Assembly (NCBI GenBank): GCA_963082975.1 | Contig: OY720345.1 | Coordinates: 15,526,491 to 15,590,490, forward strand | Length of the DNA: 64,000 nucleotides | Direction: 5' to 3' | DNA from: Labia minor | Taxonomy: Eukaryota > Arthropoda > Insecta > Dermaptera > Spongiphoridae | Notes under the pieces: generated by a model | The model's input: only the letters and a program-made list of their open reading frames with translations | Databases searched by the model: none | Told to the model about the DNA's origin: nothing | In this document: piece after piece, positions 1-11,268 of the stretch | How the letters are laid out: each line of letters opens with the position of its first letter | How positions within the stretch are numbered: position 1 is the stretch's first letter | Position numbers and translations under genes: made by a program

Positions 1-1880
1 GTCAATAATCCCCTCTTGGAAAAATTTTTTTTACTAATTTTGGATTATATTTTATTTTTTTTTTTAATAAAGAATCTAAATGAATTATATACAATTACTA
101 AATCTCTTTCCCTGATGTAGGAGATTAACAATCCATAAAACCAAGAAGAATAAGATGTGAGGAGAAATATTTAAAGTTCGAATGGTAAATAAAAAAGAGT
201 AATGAAAAGATTTTAAACAGAGAAAGTCAATTTAAAAATGACCACAGCGGCAATTGATGATTTTCTTTACTATATGATTTCTCGACTCTATGATTTTTCG
301 TCCAGAGCCATTTTCTTAAAAGCGGAAATGTTTAGTGCCCCGAAACTCAAGAAACTTTAACTTAAGCACGATTAAGTACGATTGTTAGCAGTACGATTAA
401 GTACGATTGTTAGCAGTACGATTAAGTACGATTATCAGCATGCCACGATAAAGATCAATAAAGCAGTTAATACCATTTCCTATTGCCAATAAATGATTAA
501 TTTAAATCCTACGTTGATTGAAATGCTTCTAGATTTTGCTACAATTCTAAGAAAATTGATTTTGTAGCAAACAACGTCCAACAGACTCACAGCTAAAGAG
601 GTCAGAAATTTTATTTCTATGAAGGCACCATCCACACTCTTTGATTTGATCTCTTTTGATGATTCCTTGTTTTCACACTTCTCCAAGAATATTGGAACAA
701 GTACGAAGATATTTAAAAATGGCTTCATGAGGGAACGATTTTTTTTTTTGAAAGTAAATGCACAGATTGCAAAAAATGTATATATCTAGAGCGATGATGC
801 ATACTTTGAATAAACGATTTTTAGTTATAATTTTTTTTCTGTAAAATAAAAATTAAGAATAATTAGTAGGCAGTTTAGATAGAATAATATTATCTAGCAA
901 TATTATTAATTCACCATTAAATACTTAAATAACTGTAGATTCAATTTTTATATCATTCACATACTTAAATTACAAAAAATAAAAAATTTTTATATGGAAT
1001 ATTTTATTTTAAAATAATATAATATATTTTAATGAAAAAAAGAGAGTAATTAAAGTAAAATCATTTGAAGGTTCTCTTACAATAGTGTCATAAGGAAAAA
1101 AAAATTAGTTCAAATAATTTAATAAATAATTTAATTATTTTTACAGTTATTATAATTTATTTTTTTAGTTTATATTTGTATAAAAATCATTATATAAATT
1201 TGTGTTCTATTCTATTCTATTTTATTTTATTATATAAGTTGATCTCAAGTAGTGAATTGCCAAGTAAAATGATTAAATTGATATGGAGATTTAAAAAAAT
1301 AATGAAAAAAACTCAAGGATTTAACGGATTATCTCATCTATACTATAAACTACAAAACTTTAGGTAGCTATTGTTAAGAATTTCCAATTTTTTTTTTTTT
1401 TTAATAATAATAATAATTATCAAGAATTAAGAAAATTTGAAATTATGAGAGAAAATTGGGATAGAATAAAAATTAATTTATTAATATAATTTAATTATAA
1501 ACAACTTTTGCAATATCAATTTATAATTAATATTTTATTATTCATATTTATTTTTAAGAATACAAATATAGAGACGAAGAAAGGGGCAAATATAAAATAG
1601 AATTGGATGTAGTCCAAGAGTAGACATTTAAATTAATAAAATAATCTATATCATTGATACCATATATACGCTTAATTAACAACTCTTACAAATGATAATA
1701 TCGAAAAATTAACTGAAGTTGAATTAAAAATTAATGAAAATGTAGAAATGTAAATAATTCAATAAAATAAATTAAATATTTGTATTTTTTTTTAGATGTT
1801 GAGATTATATATGACCTTTTAAATTCTGAATTATTAGTTAAAAGTTAATTTTAGAGGAATCTCTATAAAATTAAGATGGA
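1..1880. other. AT-rich sequence downstream of Lim1, no gene seen
   Basis: Very AT-rich sequence with a 3x25-bp tandem repeat at 366-440. An 82-codon minus-strand open frame (728-480) is somewhat less AT-rich than its surroundings but matches nothing I recognise. No splice-supported exon or RNA gene is visible. Confidence 0.5.
366..440. repeat. Tandem repeat, three units of 25 bp
   Basis: Units start at 366, 391 and 416. Each holds two copies of the inner motif TACGATTAAG/TACGATTGT with a GTTAGCA end; the third unit is diverged (ATCAGCA). There are no spacers, so this is a minisatellite and not a CRISPR array. Confidence 0.85.
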
Positions 1881-1887
1881 GTATGAC

Positions 1888-1986
1888 AAAAACACATAAG
1901 AGAAGAAATTAGGGAATTAGGAGAGAATATATATAAGAATTGGATGGAGGAGAGAACTGAAGATAGAGATGATTGGATAAAATAAT
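1888..1986 (+). pseudogene. Possible LINE reverse-transcriptase tail fragment
   Basis: The plus-strand frame reads IREEIRELGENIYKNWMEER and then DRDDWIK before a stop. This resembles the extreme C-terminal tail of insect non-LTR retrotransposon polyproteins (Leu-Gly, a Trp, then Asp-Arg-Asp-x-Trp). It is short and directly abuts the HINE-like element at 1996. The assignment is tentative. Confidence 0.4.
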
Positions 1987-1995
1987 CAACTTTTT

Positions 1996-2645
1996 ACCGA
2001 CCGACGATAGTAAGGGAGGTATTGTTTTCACACCAAATTTCACATGTGGAAATTTTTACATATCTCCACGAATCATGCATTTTCTTAACAGAAAAAAGTA
2101 TTTTTAGCATGATGTCTGTCCGTCCGTCCGCGTCCGTCTGTCCGTCCGTCCGTGTAGATGTGTACAGCCTGAACGGCTCAAAGGATTTTGATGAAATTTG
2201 GTATATTTACTTAATGCATCAGTGGGATGAATTGATCAACTTTTGGTGCAAATCCAGAAACCGGAAGTGGTAGTATTAGCGATTGACGATAGAAAGGGAA
2301 GGGTTATTTTCACACCAAATTTCACATGAAGAGATTTTTTACATATCATCACGAATCATGCACTTTGTATTGGCTTTATCCTCGGGAAAATCATGTTTAT
2401 TAGTTTTTTCTTGATTTAAAATTATATGACGTCATCCAGCCATTCATGACGTCACAGCCTGGTCTTACATATATATTATAAATAAAATAAAATTAAAAAT
2501 GTTTATATTTATTATTTATGTATCCATATCTGTTTTTTATTACATTAATAGATATATGAAAATTATTTGAAATTGTTTCTGTAGCTGGAAATTAATTTAT
2601 ATCAAACCGTCGGTCTGTTCAGACCTGGCCACAGGTCAACTTATT
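1996..2645 (+). mobile_element. HINE-like element, family 2 (full length)
   Basis: Begins after a T-run with ACCGACCGACG and ends near 2606-2620 with the partly degenerate inverted partner (CCGTCGGTCTGTTC). A 3' stem-loop follows: GACCTG, loop GCCA, CAGGTC. A CCGT/CTGT simple repeat lies inside (about 2115-2155). Sub-terminal inverted repeats plus a 3' hairpin and an internal microsatellite are the hallmarks of Helentron-associated interspersed elements. There is no coding capacity. The open frame at 2022-2273 is a chance reading of the repeat consensus, since it recurs in other copies. Confidence 0.7.
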
Positions 2646-3544
2646 AAGTTTAGTAACGCCATAAAGATAAATATAAATATAAAAATAATGATAAAAAACC
2701 TTTTGTATATTATATTCTAGAGTTCTATATATATATATATATGAAGGATTAAAATTAATGATTATATATCCTGAACAAATATATGAAACCATCTGTTTTT
2801 TTTTTCAAGTTAATCAAAAATAATTAATATAGTACTAATTTATTTATTTGTTTCTATTGTTTAATTTAATGAATATTGCTTTGTTTGATAAAGCAAAGAC
2901 ACACATAATTATCCACCTGTTTATTTAATTAAGAAATTTACAAAATTAAAACTCTACATATTCATTTTTGTTCTTTTGTTATTCAAATAGACAATTATCT
3001 AGTACAGTATATTTTTTACTTTCTACCCCCTGTAATTATATCAATGGCAACAAATAAATAAACCAACCAACCCACCACCACCAGCAGATCAACTATCACT
3101 ATTGGTATTTTTCTCTGAGTTCACCTCTGTGTTGGTTGGATACAGGAAAAAAATTAATTAGTTTTTCGTTTTTTTTTAACCCAACCTTTGTATCTTGATT
3201 TTTCAAAAGGAAATGAGTTTTAGAGTAAAACCCTTATTGTGGTACTGGTAGGGGTGGAGCTACATTTGACCACTAAAATATATTACTCTTTTGAATAATA
3301 ATTATAAAAAAAATAACATACATAGTGGACAGGTATTGAAACAAGAAATTAATAATTTCAAATGCGGTTTACTATGATCTATATATTTACAGGAAATCTG
3401 TAGAATGAAAATGAACGTTTGAAAAGAAGAGAGTAGGCATTCAATTCATTGCTTAAATGATAAAAAAATCGTTAAGATGAAATAGAATCCAATTTCAAAT
3501 TTAATTATCAAAATAAATAAATAAATTTAATATTGATATATATT
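2646..3544. other. AT-rich non-coding sequence
   Basis: AT-rich sequence with a short TA run near 2727-2742. A modestly GC-richer patch at about 3010-3270 (containing ACCACCACCA) matches no known feature. No gene seen. Confidence 0.5.
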
Positions 3545-3838
3545 TATATTTACTTAATATTATTTAATATAAATAAACTTCTTGACTTTTGTACGTCCTA
3601 CGCAAGAATAACCCTTATCAAGTCAGTTATATCACTTAGGTGTCCCGCCCGTAGAACGGGTCCTATCAACCTTTACCTTGATTTTCTTCATCGGAGGCGC
3701 TATCAAGTAGCTTTCCCAATTTTGATCCCGGAGGTTCGGTCCGTCCCATAGAAAAATTCCCTTGCCAGGCCCGGGACTTAAATCCGGTGCCACGAGAATG
3801 TGAGGCAGCTTCGCTACTTCCTACCCTGTGGCTCCCTG
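3545..3838 (-). mobile_element. tRNA-like SINE
   Basis: Read on the minus strand from 3838 it starts with a tRNA-like head (GGAGCCACAGGGTAGG, then an A-box-like TAGCGAAGCTGCC and a B-box-like GGATTTAAGTCC). A GC-richer body follows, and the tail contains CGTACAAAAGTC and runs into AT-rich DNA. Related copies lie at 58752 (minus) and 61476 (plus, headless). The internal Pol III box arrangement suggests a tRNA-derived SINE, but the parent tRNA is not identified. Confidence 0.6.
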
Positions 3839-4734
3839 ATACAATATGAATAATACATTTTATATTATTATTAATTTTAATTAATTAATAATTCACAATT
3901 TAATTTAAAATCTGTATATATATTTTTTAATTATTTTTTAATTTGTATTTTGAAAATTGTCTTTGTTATTGAAATTATTTTTGTTTATATTTCATTAATA
4001 CTGGAAAACTTTCAAAATTATTACGGATTCATTAAGTATAATTTAAAAAACAAATCTCTGATTTAACTAGAAAGTGTCAAGCTTTATATTATATTGGATT
4101 CAGTGAGTCAATCAGTTAGTTTTATATATTATATGTATATTATTAATGTATAAAAATATTTAATTAATTATTTTATTATTTAATTAATAGAATAAATTAA
4201 ATATTTATAAAGTATATATATGAGAATTGCAGTGTCTAGATATGATATCAATATTAATGCTTATTTTAAAATCATTTAAATTATATACTTATATCGTATA
4301 TTTGTAATTTTCAATCAAAATTTCAAGGGAGAGAATGATTAAAACATTGACAAATCATCAAATAAATTTAGTCATTTATCTGTCACGAAATTCATAAAAA
4401 ATTAAATGAAATGATTAAGAAAAAAATATTAACTATACTAAATATGTATATATATATATTCAAATAGTCAATTATCTAATAGTACATTTTTATAGAAAGG
4501 TTCTTTAAAATGCAATTATGTATAAAATATATTAATTAAATACATTTGATTAATAAAATGAACTGTTAATTACTTATTATTACTTATAGTAAATTTATAG
4601 TTGATTAAGTCATTCAGATAACTACTTAAAGAACAGAAGTTTAAATGAGTTAAATTAATAACCGTTATTTGCCAATTCATAATAAAAATAATTACAAAAA
4701 TAATTTATCTTTTTTTTATATTTTTTTTTAAATA

Positions 4735-6100
4735 CAGGGATTCCCAAAGGGGTTCAGATGGACCCTTTGTGGATCTATAGAACTTTAAATAGGGTCAACA
4801 GAATTGGGGGCGAAATGGCGAAATTTCTTATTTAAATTACTATAAAAAATCACCAAATAAATACTAAATAAGAAACTACATACAAACAATTGCCAATGAA
4901 TTCTGCTGCCCTTACAATTAGTAGTAGTATTTATTAAAGTTTTATTTATTACACTTTTTACTATCTCGCCAGAGATAGTATTGCGATCACGAAAATTTTC
5001 GATGTTGAGATTTTGATGTTTTTATACGTTTTGAAGGTTCCTGAATCATTTTCACTAAGGTTGAGAAAAATGTCTGTGTGTGTGTGTGTATGTGTGTGTG
5101 TATGTGTGTGTGTGTGTATGTGTGTGTGTGTGTATGTATGTAGGCAAGATTACGCAAAAACGGTTTGAGCTAGAATGATGAAATTTGGTACATGGACATT
5201 ATTCAAAATTCATAGTTTTCTATCAACTTTTGAGAAATGTAGGTCAACCGGAAGAGGGTCATTACCTACAACGTTTTGATTTTTTTTCCTCTAAAGTGAC
5301 CGTAAAAATAAAAATATATGTTTGATAATTTTTCACATGATTAATAATTGTATAAAACTGCTATATATAGAATTTCAGCTTGATTGAATTGCTGAAAGTA
5401 CCAGAATTAATTTTTTAACACTGCATATCTCACGCGCCAACACGTGCCATGGTGCCATCAACAAAAAGCCAAACATGCGCTGGTTTAATATTTATTATTT
5501 ATAATTTATAATTAATTAAATTTAATTTAAAAATAATATATTATGTTATTTAATCCAATTCAAATTGCGAGATAGTCGAGTGGAGACACTCCAGCTAATT
5601 TATATATTTATAGGTACAATCGTGCATGTTTTAGAGTATTTTTTAAGGAATTTCCCAATAGGATTTTAATTTTAAATTTTCAAACTAAATAAAATACCAA
5701 TTAACTTTTTTTTTTATTATCGAGTTAATTTTTTTGTAAATTAATAATTTTTAATAACATTTATTTTATATATTTATAATATTTATTAGTTAGGAAAAAG
5801 TTGGAAAATTTATTAATTATTTAAATTTTAAGGTGATATTCAAAATATTATCAAAAAATATTCACCTCAACCGCCCCATTAATTTTTCAGGTAGGAATTC
5901 TTATTAATTATTTATTAATAATTTATAAAATATTGAATTATAAGTTTTGTTAAATAATATTAGCTTTACTACTATTGTAATAAAAATATTTACTTTGTTA
6001 AAAATATATTCTATTAAATGCTCATAGTTTTATGTTAAACTTTGATAATATTTTCAAAAAATAGGGGTCTATTAAAAGGGTTGGATGTTGGGAAACCCTG
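4735..6100. mobile_element. hAT-like MITE interrupted by a HINE
   Basis: Terminal inverted repeats are CAGGGATTCCCAA at the left and TTGGGAAACCCTG at the right (one mismatch). The interior is AT-rich without coding capacity and contains the family-1 element at 4960-5594. The flanking 8 bp do not match well, so the target duplication is decayed or the ends are slightly misplaced. Confidence 0.45.
4960..5594 (+). mobile_element. HINE-like element, family 1 (full length)
   Basis: Begins after a T-run with ACTATCTCGC inside a perfect hairpin (ACTATCTC, loop GCCA, GAGATAGT). Near the right end is the inverted partner GCGAGATAGT, followed by a 3' stem-loop TGGAG-ACA-CTCCA. A GT microsatellite lies inside (about 5074-5143), followed by a conserved core containing GAAATTTGGTAC. 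Other copies: 11853, 18776, 22859, 32636, 33321, 34865, 39818, 44616, 56855. Confidence 0.75.
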
Positions 6101-6461
6101 CTCTATTATATTATTATATCTAATTTAATTAATATATAATAAAGAAAGAAAAAATATTATTTTAATTTATTAATTCATGAAAAAGTATAAGTATTGATTA
6201 TTTTATTACTACTGATGAGATTTTATTTTGAAAATTAATTCAAATATGAAAATTCGTTTCTTTTCTTTTTTCCATTATTAATTATTATTTTATTATATTA
6301 TTATATTTATATTATATTTCACTTTATGGATATTCATTATTTAATTAAAATAGTAAACATTTCGTATTAATTTAATTGTAATTTAATCATATTTAAGATG
6401 AATGTAGCGATTTCTTGCTTTAGATGCTGCAAATTCTGCAAGAATTTCTTTAATATTCAGT

Positions 6462-6613
6462 CTAATTTAACTGATTCTTCAGTGTAATATTATTTAATCT
6501 TTTCTTTGATTGATTGGTGTTCTGAGATAATTTTTTAATGAATTTTAACTTTGTAAAATAACTCTCAAACGTAGTAGACACAATAACCAAAACAGTTGGC
6601 AAAATTCTAAGTG
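6462..6613 (-). pseudogene. hAT transposase C-terminal (dimerisation region) remnant
   Basis: The minus-strand frame contains ILPTVLVIVSTTFESYFTK, followed by KLKFIKKL and KKRLNNITL before a stop. This matches the pattern of hAT dimerisation domains (Pro-x-Ser-x-Ala-x-x-Glu-Arg-x-Phe-Ser-x-Leu-Lys-x-Ile-Lys, later Arg-Leu-Asn-x-Leu). Key residues are changed and the flanking frames are broken, so it is an inactive fragment. It may be related to the hAT-type MITEs in this window. Confidence 0.55.
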
Positions 6614-7689
6614 CTACCAATAAATTGGAAATTTGCTGTTCAAACTATTTTTACAAAGAAAGTTTAAAATATCTATTGACATTTTCTTAGTTAATAAAAA
6701 ATTCATTGTAAATCCTATTTTGCGAAATAGATTTGAAGCCAAAATATCATTTAGACACTATAATAATTTTTTTTATTATAGGTTTAATACTATACCAATT
6801 TATAGTTTTCCTAATTCCAATTAGTAAACTTAATGTGAATGAATTATACTGTTTAATTTTCTTTGAATTGTGCATTGATCACGTTTTACAGCTGACAAGT
6901 GGGTACCTTGCTTTTGTAAATTACGATAACCAAAACAATGAATGCAATTAATGAAATGAATCATCCTAGATTCAATATCTAAACAAATATCTTCAAATCC
7001 CAGAAGTTATTAAAACGTAAAACAGAAATAAATTTAAAAAAATTTATTCTCAAAATTCAAACTTTTAGACGGTTCCTTGCACCTTATTTGGCTTTGTTTC
7101 CTAGTACTAAGAATATTAAATAATACAAATTTTGTTAATTAATGTGTATTATTTTATTTAAAGTAATAATTAATCTTTAAAAATTTTAAATTTTGATTAT
7201 TTTTTATTAGTAACAAAATATTTTCTTTTTATATTGTAATATAAAGAATAACCAAAATAAAAATCAAACAGGTATATATAATACATCACTCAATAAATCT
7301 CCGGTCTAAGAAAAACAATTTTTGTTTTTTAGAAATTCAACTTTATTCATCAACATACTCTAATTTTAGATACTCTTTTGATTTTTCGCTTTCAACAACT
7401 TTCATCAGCTGTTGTCTATTCAGCTGATAATCTTTTTGAGTCACGCGTGTAGCAGGGATTGGTATTTCATCTATTAACACATCCAATGCAAGAAATTAGT
7501 TGCAATGTACCACCCTTAACAGTTCTGGATACGAAGGGTTGTAAGATTGTAAATGCAAGGGAAGAGGCAAAGCGTTGTTGATTCGATATCTCGAGTCAGG
7601 AAACCTGCATATGAATGTTGACAATGACATATTGTAGCAATTCCCAGACTGAATTATTAAAATATACATGAATATATATGTATATATAT
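6614..7689. other. Non-coding sequence next to transposon remnants
   Basis: AT-rich with moderately mixed sequence at 6840-7110 and 7330-7640. It may include further decayed transposase, but I could not align any piece to a domain. No exon is supported. Confidence 0.4.
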
Positions 7690-8220
7690 ACAGAGCTTTC
7701 GAGAAGAATTTAAATCCAGGTTGCAATCGGGTAACGCCTGTTATCATGGGACTTGTCTCGACAAAATTGTTATCCAAAGGAATCAAAATTAAAATATATA
7801 AAACAATTATTTTGGCTGTTATGTTATAAGGCTGTGAGTTGTGGTCAATGACTTTGGTAGTCGAGAGTAGATTTAGAGTATTTGAAAATATGATTATTCG
7901 CAAGATTAATGGGTCAAAGAGAAAGATGTGGTCATGGCGGAGGGAATAACGGAGACTGCATAACCTCTAAGCTAAGGGTTATAAAATCGAGAAGGCTGTG
8001 ACGGGCAGGGCTCGTGGTTAGAATGGGAGAAGAAAGAATGACGAAAAATATATTGGTGGGGAGACCGATTGGGAATGGTCCAGTTGGAAGGTGGATAATA
8101 AAAAGGACGTGAGAGTGATTGGAGAGGGTAGGTGTAGCACAGGATAGGGATATTTGGAGAAATCTGTTTTCTGCGGACAAGAACTTTCGAATTCTATAGA
8201 GCCAGAGATAGATAGATAGA
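7690..8220 (+). pseudogene. Decayed LINE (non-LTR) reverse transcriptase, 3' part
   Basis: Plus-strand frames with frameshifts and stops read KIYKTIILAVMLYGCELWSM, then RVFENMIIRKING and, further on, VAQDRDIWRNLFSADKNF before a stop. The Leu-Tyr-Gly-Cys-Glu-x-Trp block followed by a Phe-Glu-Asn-x-x-x-Arg-Lys-Ile-x-Gly block, and an Ala-Gln-Asp-Arg-Asp-x-Trp block near the C-terminus, is typical of insect non-LTR retrotransposons. Stops and indels show it is inactive. A GATA run at 8208-8221 ends it. Confidence 0.65.
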
Positions 8221-8221
8221 T

Positions 8222-8440
8222 ACATAGCTAGAATGGGTGTGAAAAGACTTGGTTGTGGAGAAAGCACTTAGGAAACGACTGGTTGGTAGATAATTTAAGA
8301 AAGAATTTGAGGGAGTTCGGAGAGAATAAGAGTTGGATGGAGCAAAGTGGTTGCAATGATAGATCTTTTGAACATTGTAGAGCCACACCAATACCATAAA
8401 TAGATAAATTCCTTTTAAATGAGAATGGCACAAAAAACAA
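8222..8440 (+). pseudogene. Second LINE 3'-end fragment
   Basis: Directly after the first remnant, plus-strand frames give pieces such as LRKNLREFGENKSWMEQS and then a run to a stop near 8398. This looks like a second copy of the Arg-rich LINE C-terminal tail. The two pieces may be a tandem insertion or an internal duplication. No intact frame exists. Confidence 0.45.
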
Positions 8441-8914
8441 TTAATGTTTTAATATATTTAAGAACATTATTCACTATTTAGGTGACTAAAAACTAATTAA
8501 TCGAGAGATCATTTAATATATTTGATTTGTCTTTAGTAACTTTTCTAATTAAATTTTTAAATATTCCAATAAACAACGTAGATTATGATTCCCATCGATA
8601 GACTGTCATATAAATATATTCTATATGCTGATTAATATAAGGTGATTTGATAATTAATAATTATTTAATGATAACACTAATAATTGATCTTTTGTTAATC
8701 ATTTTTAAAATCTTATTATTTGAGTTAATGGCCCTTAAGGGAATAGATCTGATTTAATTTTATATATAATTTCATATACTTAATAAAATAAATTATTTTC
8801 AAGAAATAACTTAAATTTTGGGATTATTCGATTTCATCACTTTCATAATGGCGCCCTATATATTATAATAATATTATATATTTATTTTTATGGTTTGTTT
8901 CTATTAGTCTAGTA

Positions 8915-9316
8915 CAGAGGTGGCCAATCCAAATGATCTTTCGGGCCACTTTGGAAATGCATAATAACTTCGCGGGCCGCATATAAAATTATACATATCC
9001 ATATTAGATTTAGACCCATTATAGATATTGTTTGGTGTGACAAATTGAAAAATAATGAATTGTTATTATGTTTACTATTATTTTTACATATAAACATATA
9101 TAATATAATAATAATGATACTGAATGCACATTGTAAAAAATATATAATACTAAAAATAAAAAAAGAAACAACGAAATAAAAAAAATGAAATCATATTTAT
9201 TTCACTAGTGCGATATTTGTTTCATGAGGGCGCAGAATATAAAAGTGTGATGAATCTCGCGGGCCGCAAAAATGTTTACGGAGGGCCGCATGCGGCCCGC
9301 GGGTTGGCCACCCCTG
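8915..9316. mobile_element. hAT-type MITE with perfect 8-bp target duplication
   Basis: Ends are CAGAGGTGGCCAA and TTGGCCACCCCTG, inverted. Both sides carry GTCTAGTA (8907-8914 and 9317-9324), the 8-bp duplication expected for hAT insertion. The 402-bp interior has GGGCCGC motifs near both ends and no transposase. Confidence 0.85.
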
Positions 9317-10039
9317 GTCTAGTAGTTTTAGCATATTTTTATTATTATAAAAAATACGGAGTGTGACTTAAAAACATTAAAGACATGAATTTATTAAACA
9401 TTTATTCAATCAAGAAGAAGCTTAAAGATGAATTTTTAATCTTATTATACCTACCCATATTTGAGCTGATTAAATATTCCAATAAACAACGATGATGATG
9501 ATGATGATGATGATTCATGAGGTTCATTCACTCACAGATCTTCTTAAAATGATCTTCTATGGGACATTTAAAATATAATAGCATTTTTAAATCACTTATT
9601 TGCTTTTCTGATTGGGCTACTTGCTCATTTCTTTAATAAAATAGAAATAAATTTGTTTTGATTTGATATATCTATAAAGTTGATAAAAAATTGATTTTAA
9701 TTTGTCATAAGAGCGAACAGACAGACAGACGGACATGAAGTGAAGTTGAGAAAAACGTTATAATATAAAAAAGAAGTCTTCTATAGGATTTATCTGAAAT
9801 AAATTCAATTAGAAAGGACAAGGATAAAGGATTATTGTTTTTGTTTTTATTAATGAGAAATAATAATAATAATTTCTATATATATTTATTTATATATTTA
9901 TATATATATATTTGTTTTATATATATAATATATTATGTACAAAGCCACATTGAAATTCAAATACTGCCATCAAACAAAATAAAAAAAAAATGTTATATAT
10001 ATATAACAATAGGAAACTTTTCCTAGTTTTAGTATTTGA
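9317..10039. other. AT-rich sequence with simple repeats
   Basis: Contains a GAT microsatellite (about 9491-9515), a CAGACAGACGGAC stretch near 9718 that may be a small HINE scrap, and TA runs at about 9870-9935. No gene seen. Confidence 0.5.
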
Positions 10040-11227
10040 TTTTTTCGAACATATTGATTGATTGATCGATTGATTGATGTAATTGAATTAAATTCAAAGT
10101 AACTTCACAGGCAGACATAACAACATTCGTTCATTTTTCATTTACAACTGATATACAGGTGAGGGGTGAATCACACACCCCTTGTCATACATACATAAAC
10201 ACACTTACAGAAAAACAGACATACACATCATTTTTTTTTTTATACTTGCATTCATCACATTCACACTTTTGCTTTTTCAAATGCTTCTGTTCTTCTTAGG
10301 TAGTTTTCTTCATGACAGTAACAGTAATATAATAACAAAATCATTTTTTTTTTTTTTTAATTATATATATAAAAAAAGCTCAATTTGCTTTTTATTATAT
10401 TTTGTATAATTTTGTTTTGATTTTTTTTTTAAATTTTTTTTTTTATTTTAATATTTAAAAAAATTTTATTTATTTATTTATTTTTTTTATTAAATATGGC
10501 ACATTGTTAACATAACAAATGTCGAATCACACGATGCAAGTGAATTTATCATATAATATACATATGTATATATAAATATTATATTTTTTTTTTAAATTTT
10601 ATTATTTATATATGTAAATAAATATTTTTATATATATATATATGTATATTATAGTATATATTTACAAAATTTTTAAAGTTTATGTTTTTTGTTTTCTTGT
10701 TTTTTTTTTATATAGTAGATATATACAGAGTGTTAAGGTTTTTTAAAATATATATAAAATAAAAAAAAAGTTTTTTGATCGTTGATTGAAGGTTAATTAA
10801 GAATAACTAAAAAAACACTGCTGATAGGACGCGTTAGGAGACACAACACTTCCCGATGAAACACACACATTCACCTTTTTTTTTTTTTTTTTTAATTATA
10901 ACGAATTATTAAAAAGAAAGAAACACAGAATGTATTTAGAACACAAGATATATCGCACGGTCCATTCCTCTTCACTAGTTTATGAAATTAAAATAAATTA
11001 GTTTTTGTTGGCGGCATTGCGGTGAATAAATTATTGCTTGTATTCTCTTTTTGTTTTTGTTTTTTTGTGAATTTCATTAAATTCTCAACACACTGTATAT
11101 AAAGATATATATATGGAGATTAAAATCCCACAGAGTCTAATTTTTGTTATTAATTTGGAAAACGCATCATAAGCAATTTTTCTTGAAATTCATTCTCAAG
11201 TGCTTGATGGTTTCTCTTAAGTAAATT
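10040..11227 (-). other. Probable Lim1 3' UTR and downstream sequence
   Basis: This stretch follows the Lim1 stop codon in the direction of transcription. It contains no coding exon. It is very AT-rich, with long T runs on the plus strand (A runs in the transcript) and several TTTATT hexamers, which are AATAAA on the minus strand. The exact cleavage site cannot be fixed from sequence alone because such hexamers are frequent here. Confidence 0.35.
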
Positions 11228-11268
11228 TCACCAAACAAGACCTTCCGATTGGACCTCACCAAAAGAAC
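11228..11268 (-). CDS. Lim1: Lim1 terminal coding exon with stop codon
   Basis: This short terminal exon lies 121 bp downstream of the previous one. Acceptor tttgttttag, then 12 complete codons and TGA at 11230-11228. The split Gly codon is followed by [12 protein letters not shown] and stop. Vertebrate LHX1 also ends in Val-Trp after a short acidic stretch, which strongly supports this otherwise tiny exon. Confidence 0.88.

Noticed and set aside
366-440. Possible CRISPR-like direct repeats
   Set aside because: The 25-bp units are contiguous with no spacers, and this is a eukaryotic genome.
480-728. 82-codon minus-strand open frame
   Set aside because: It starts with ATG and is less AT-rich than its surroundings, but shows no domain, no splice partners and no known family; too weak to call a gene.
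2022-2273. Open frame with a Trp/Ile-rich protein-like reading
   Set aside because: It is the plus-strand reading of HINE family 2; the same sequence recurs in several copies with stops and shifts, so it is not a gene.
7496-8440. Minus-strand open frames of 70-135 codons
   Set aside because: They lie opposite the LINE reverse-transcriptase remnant, which has recognisable motifs on the plus strand.
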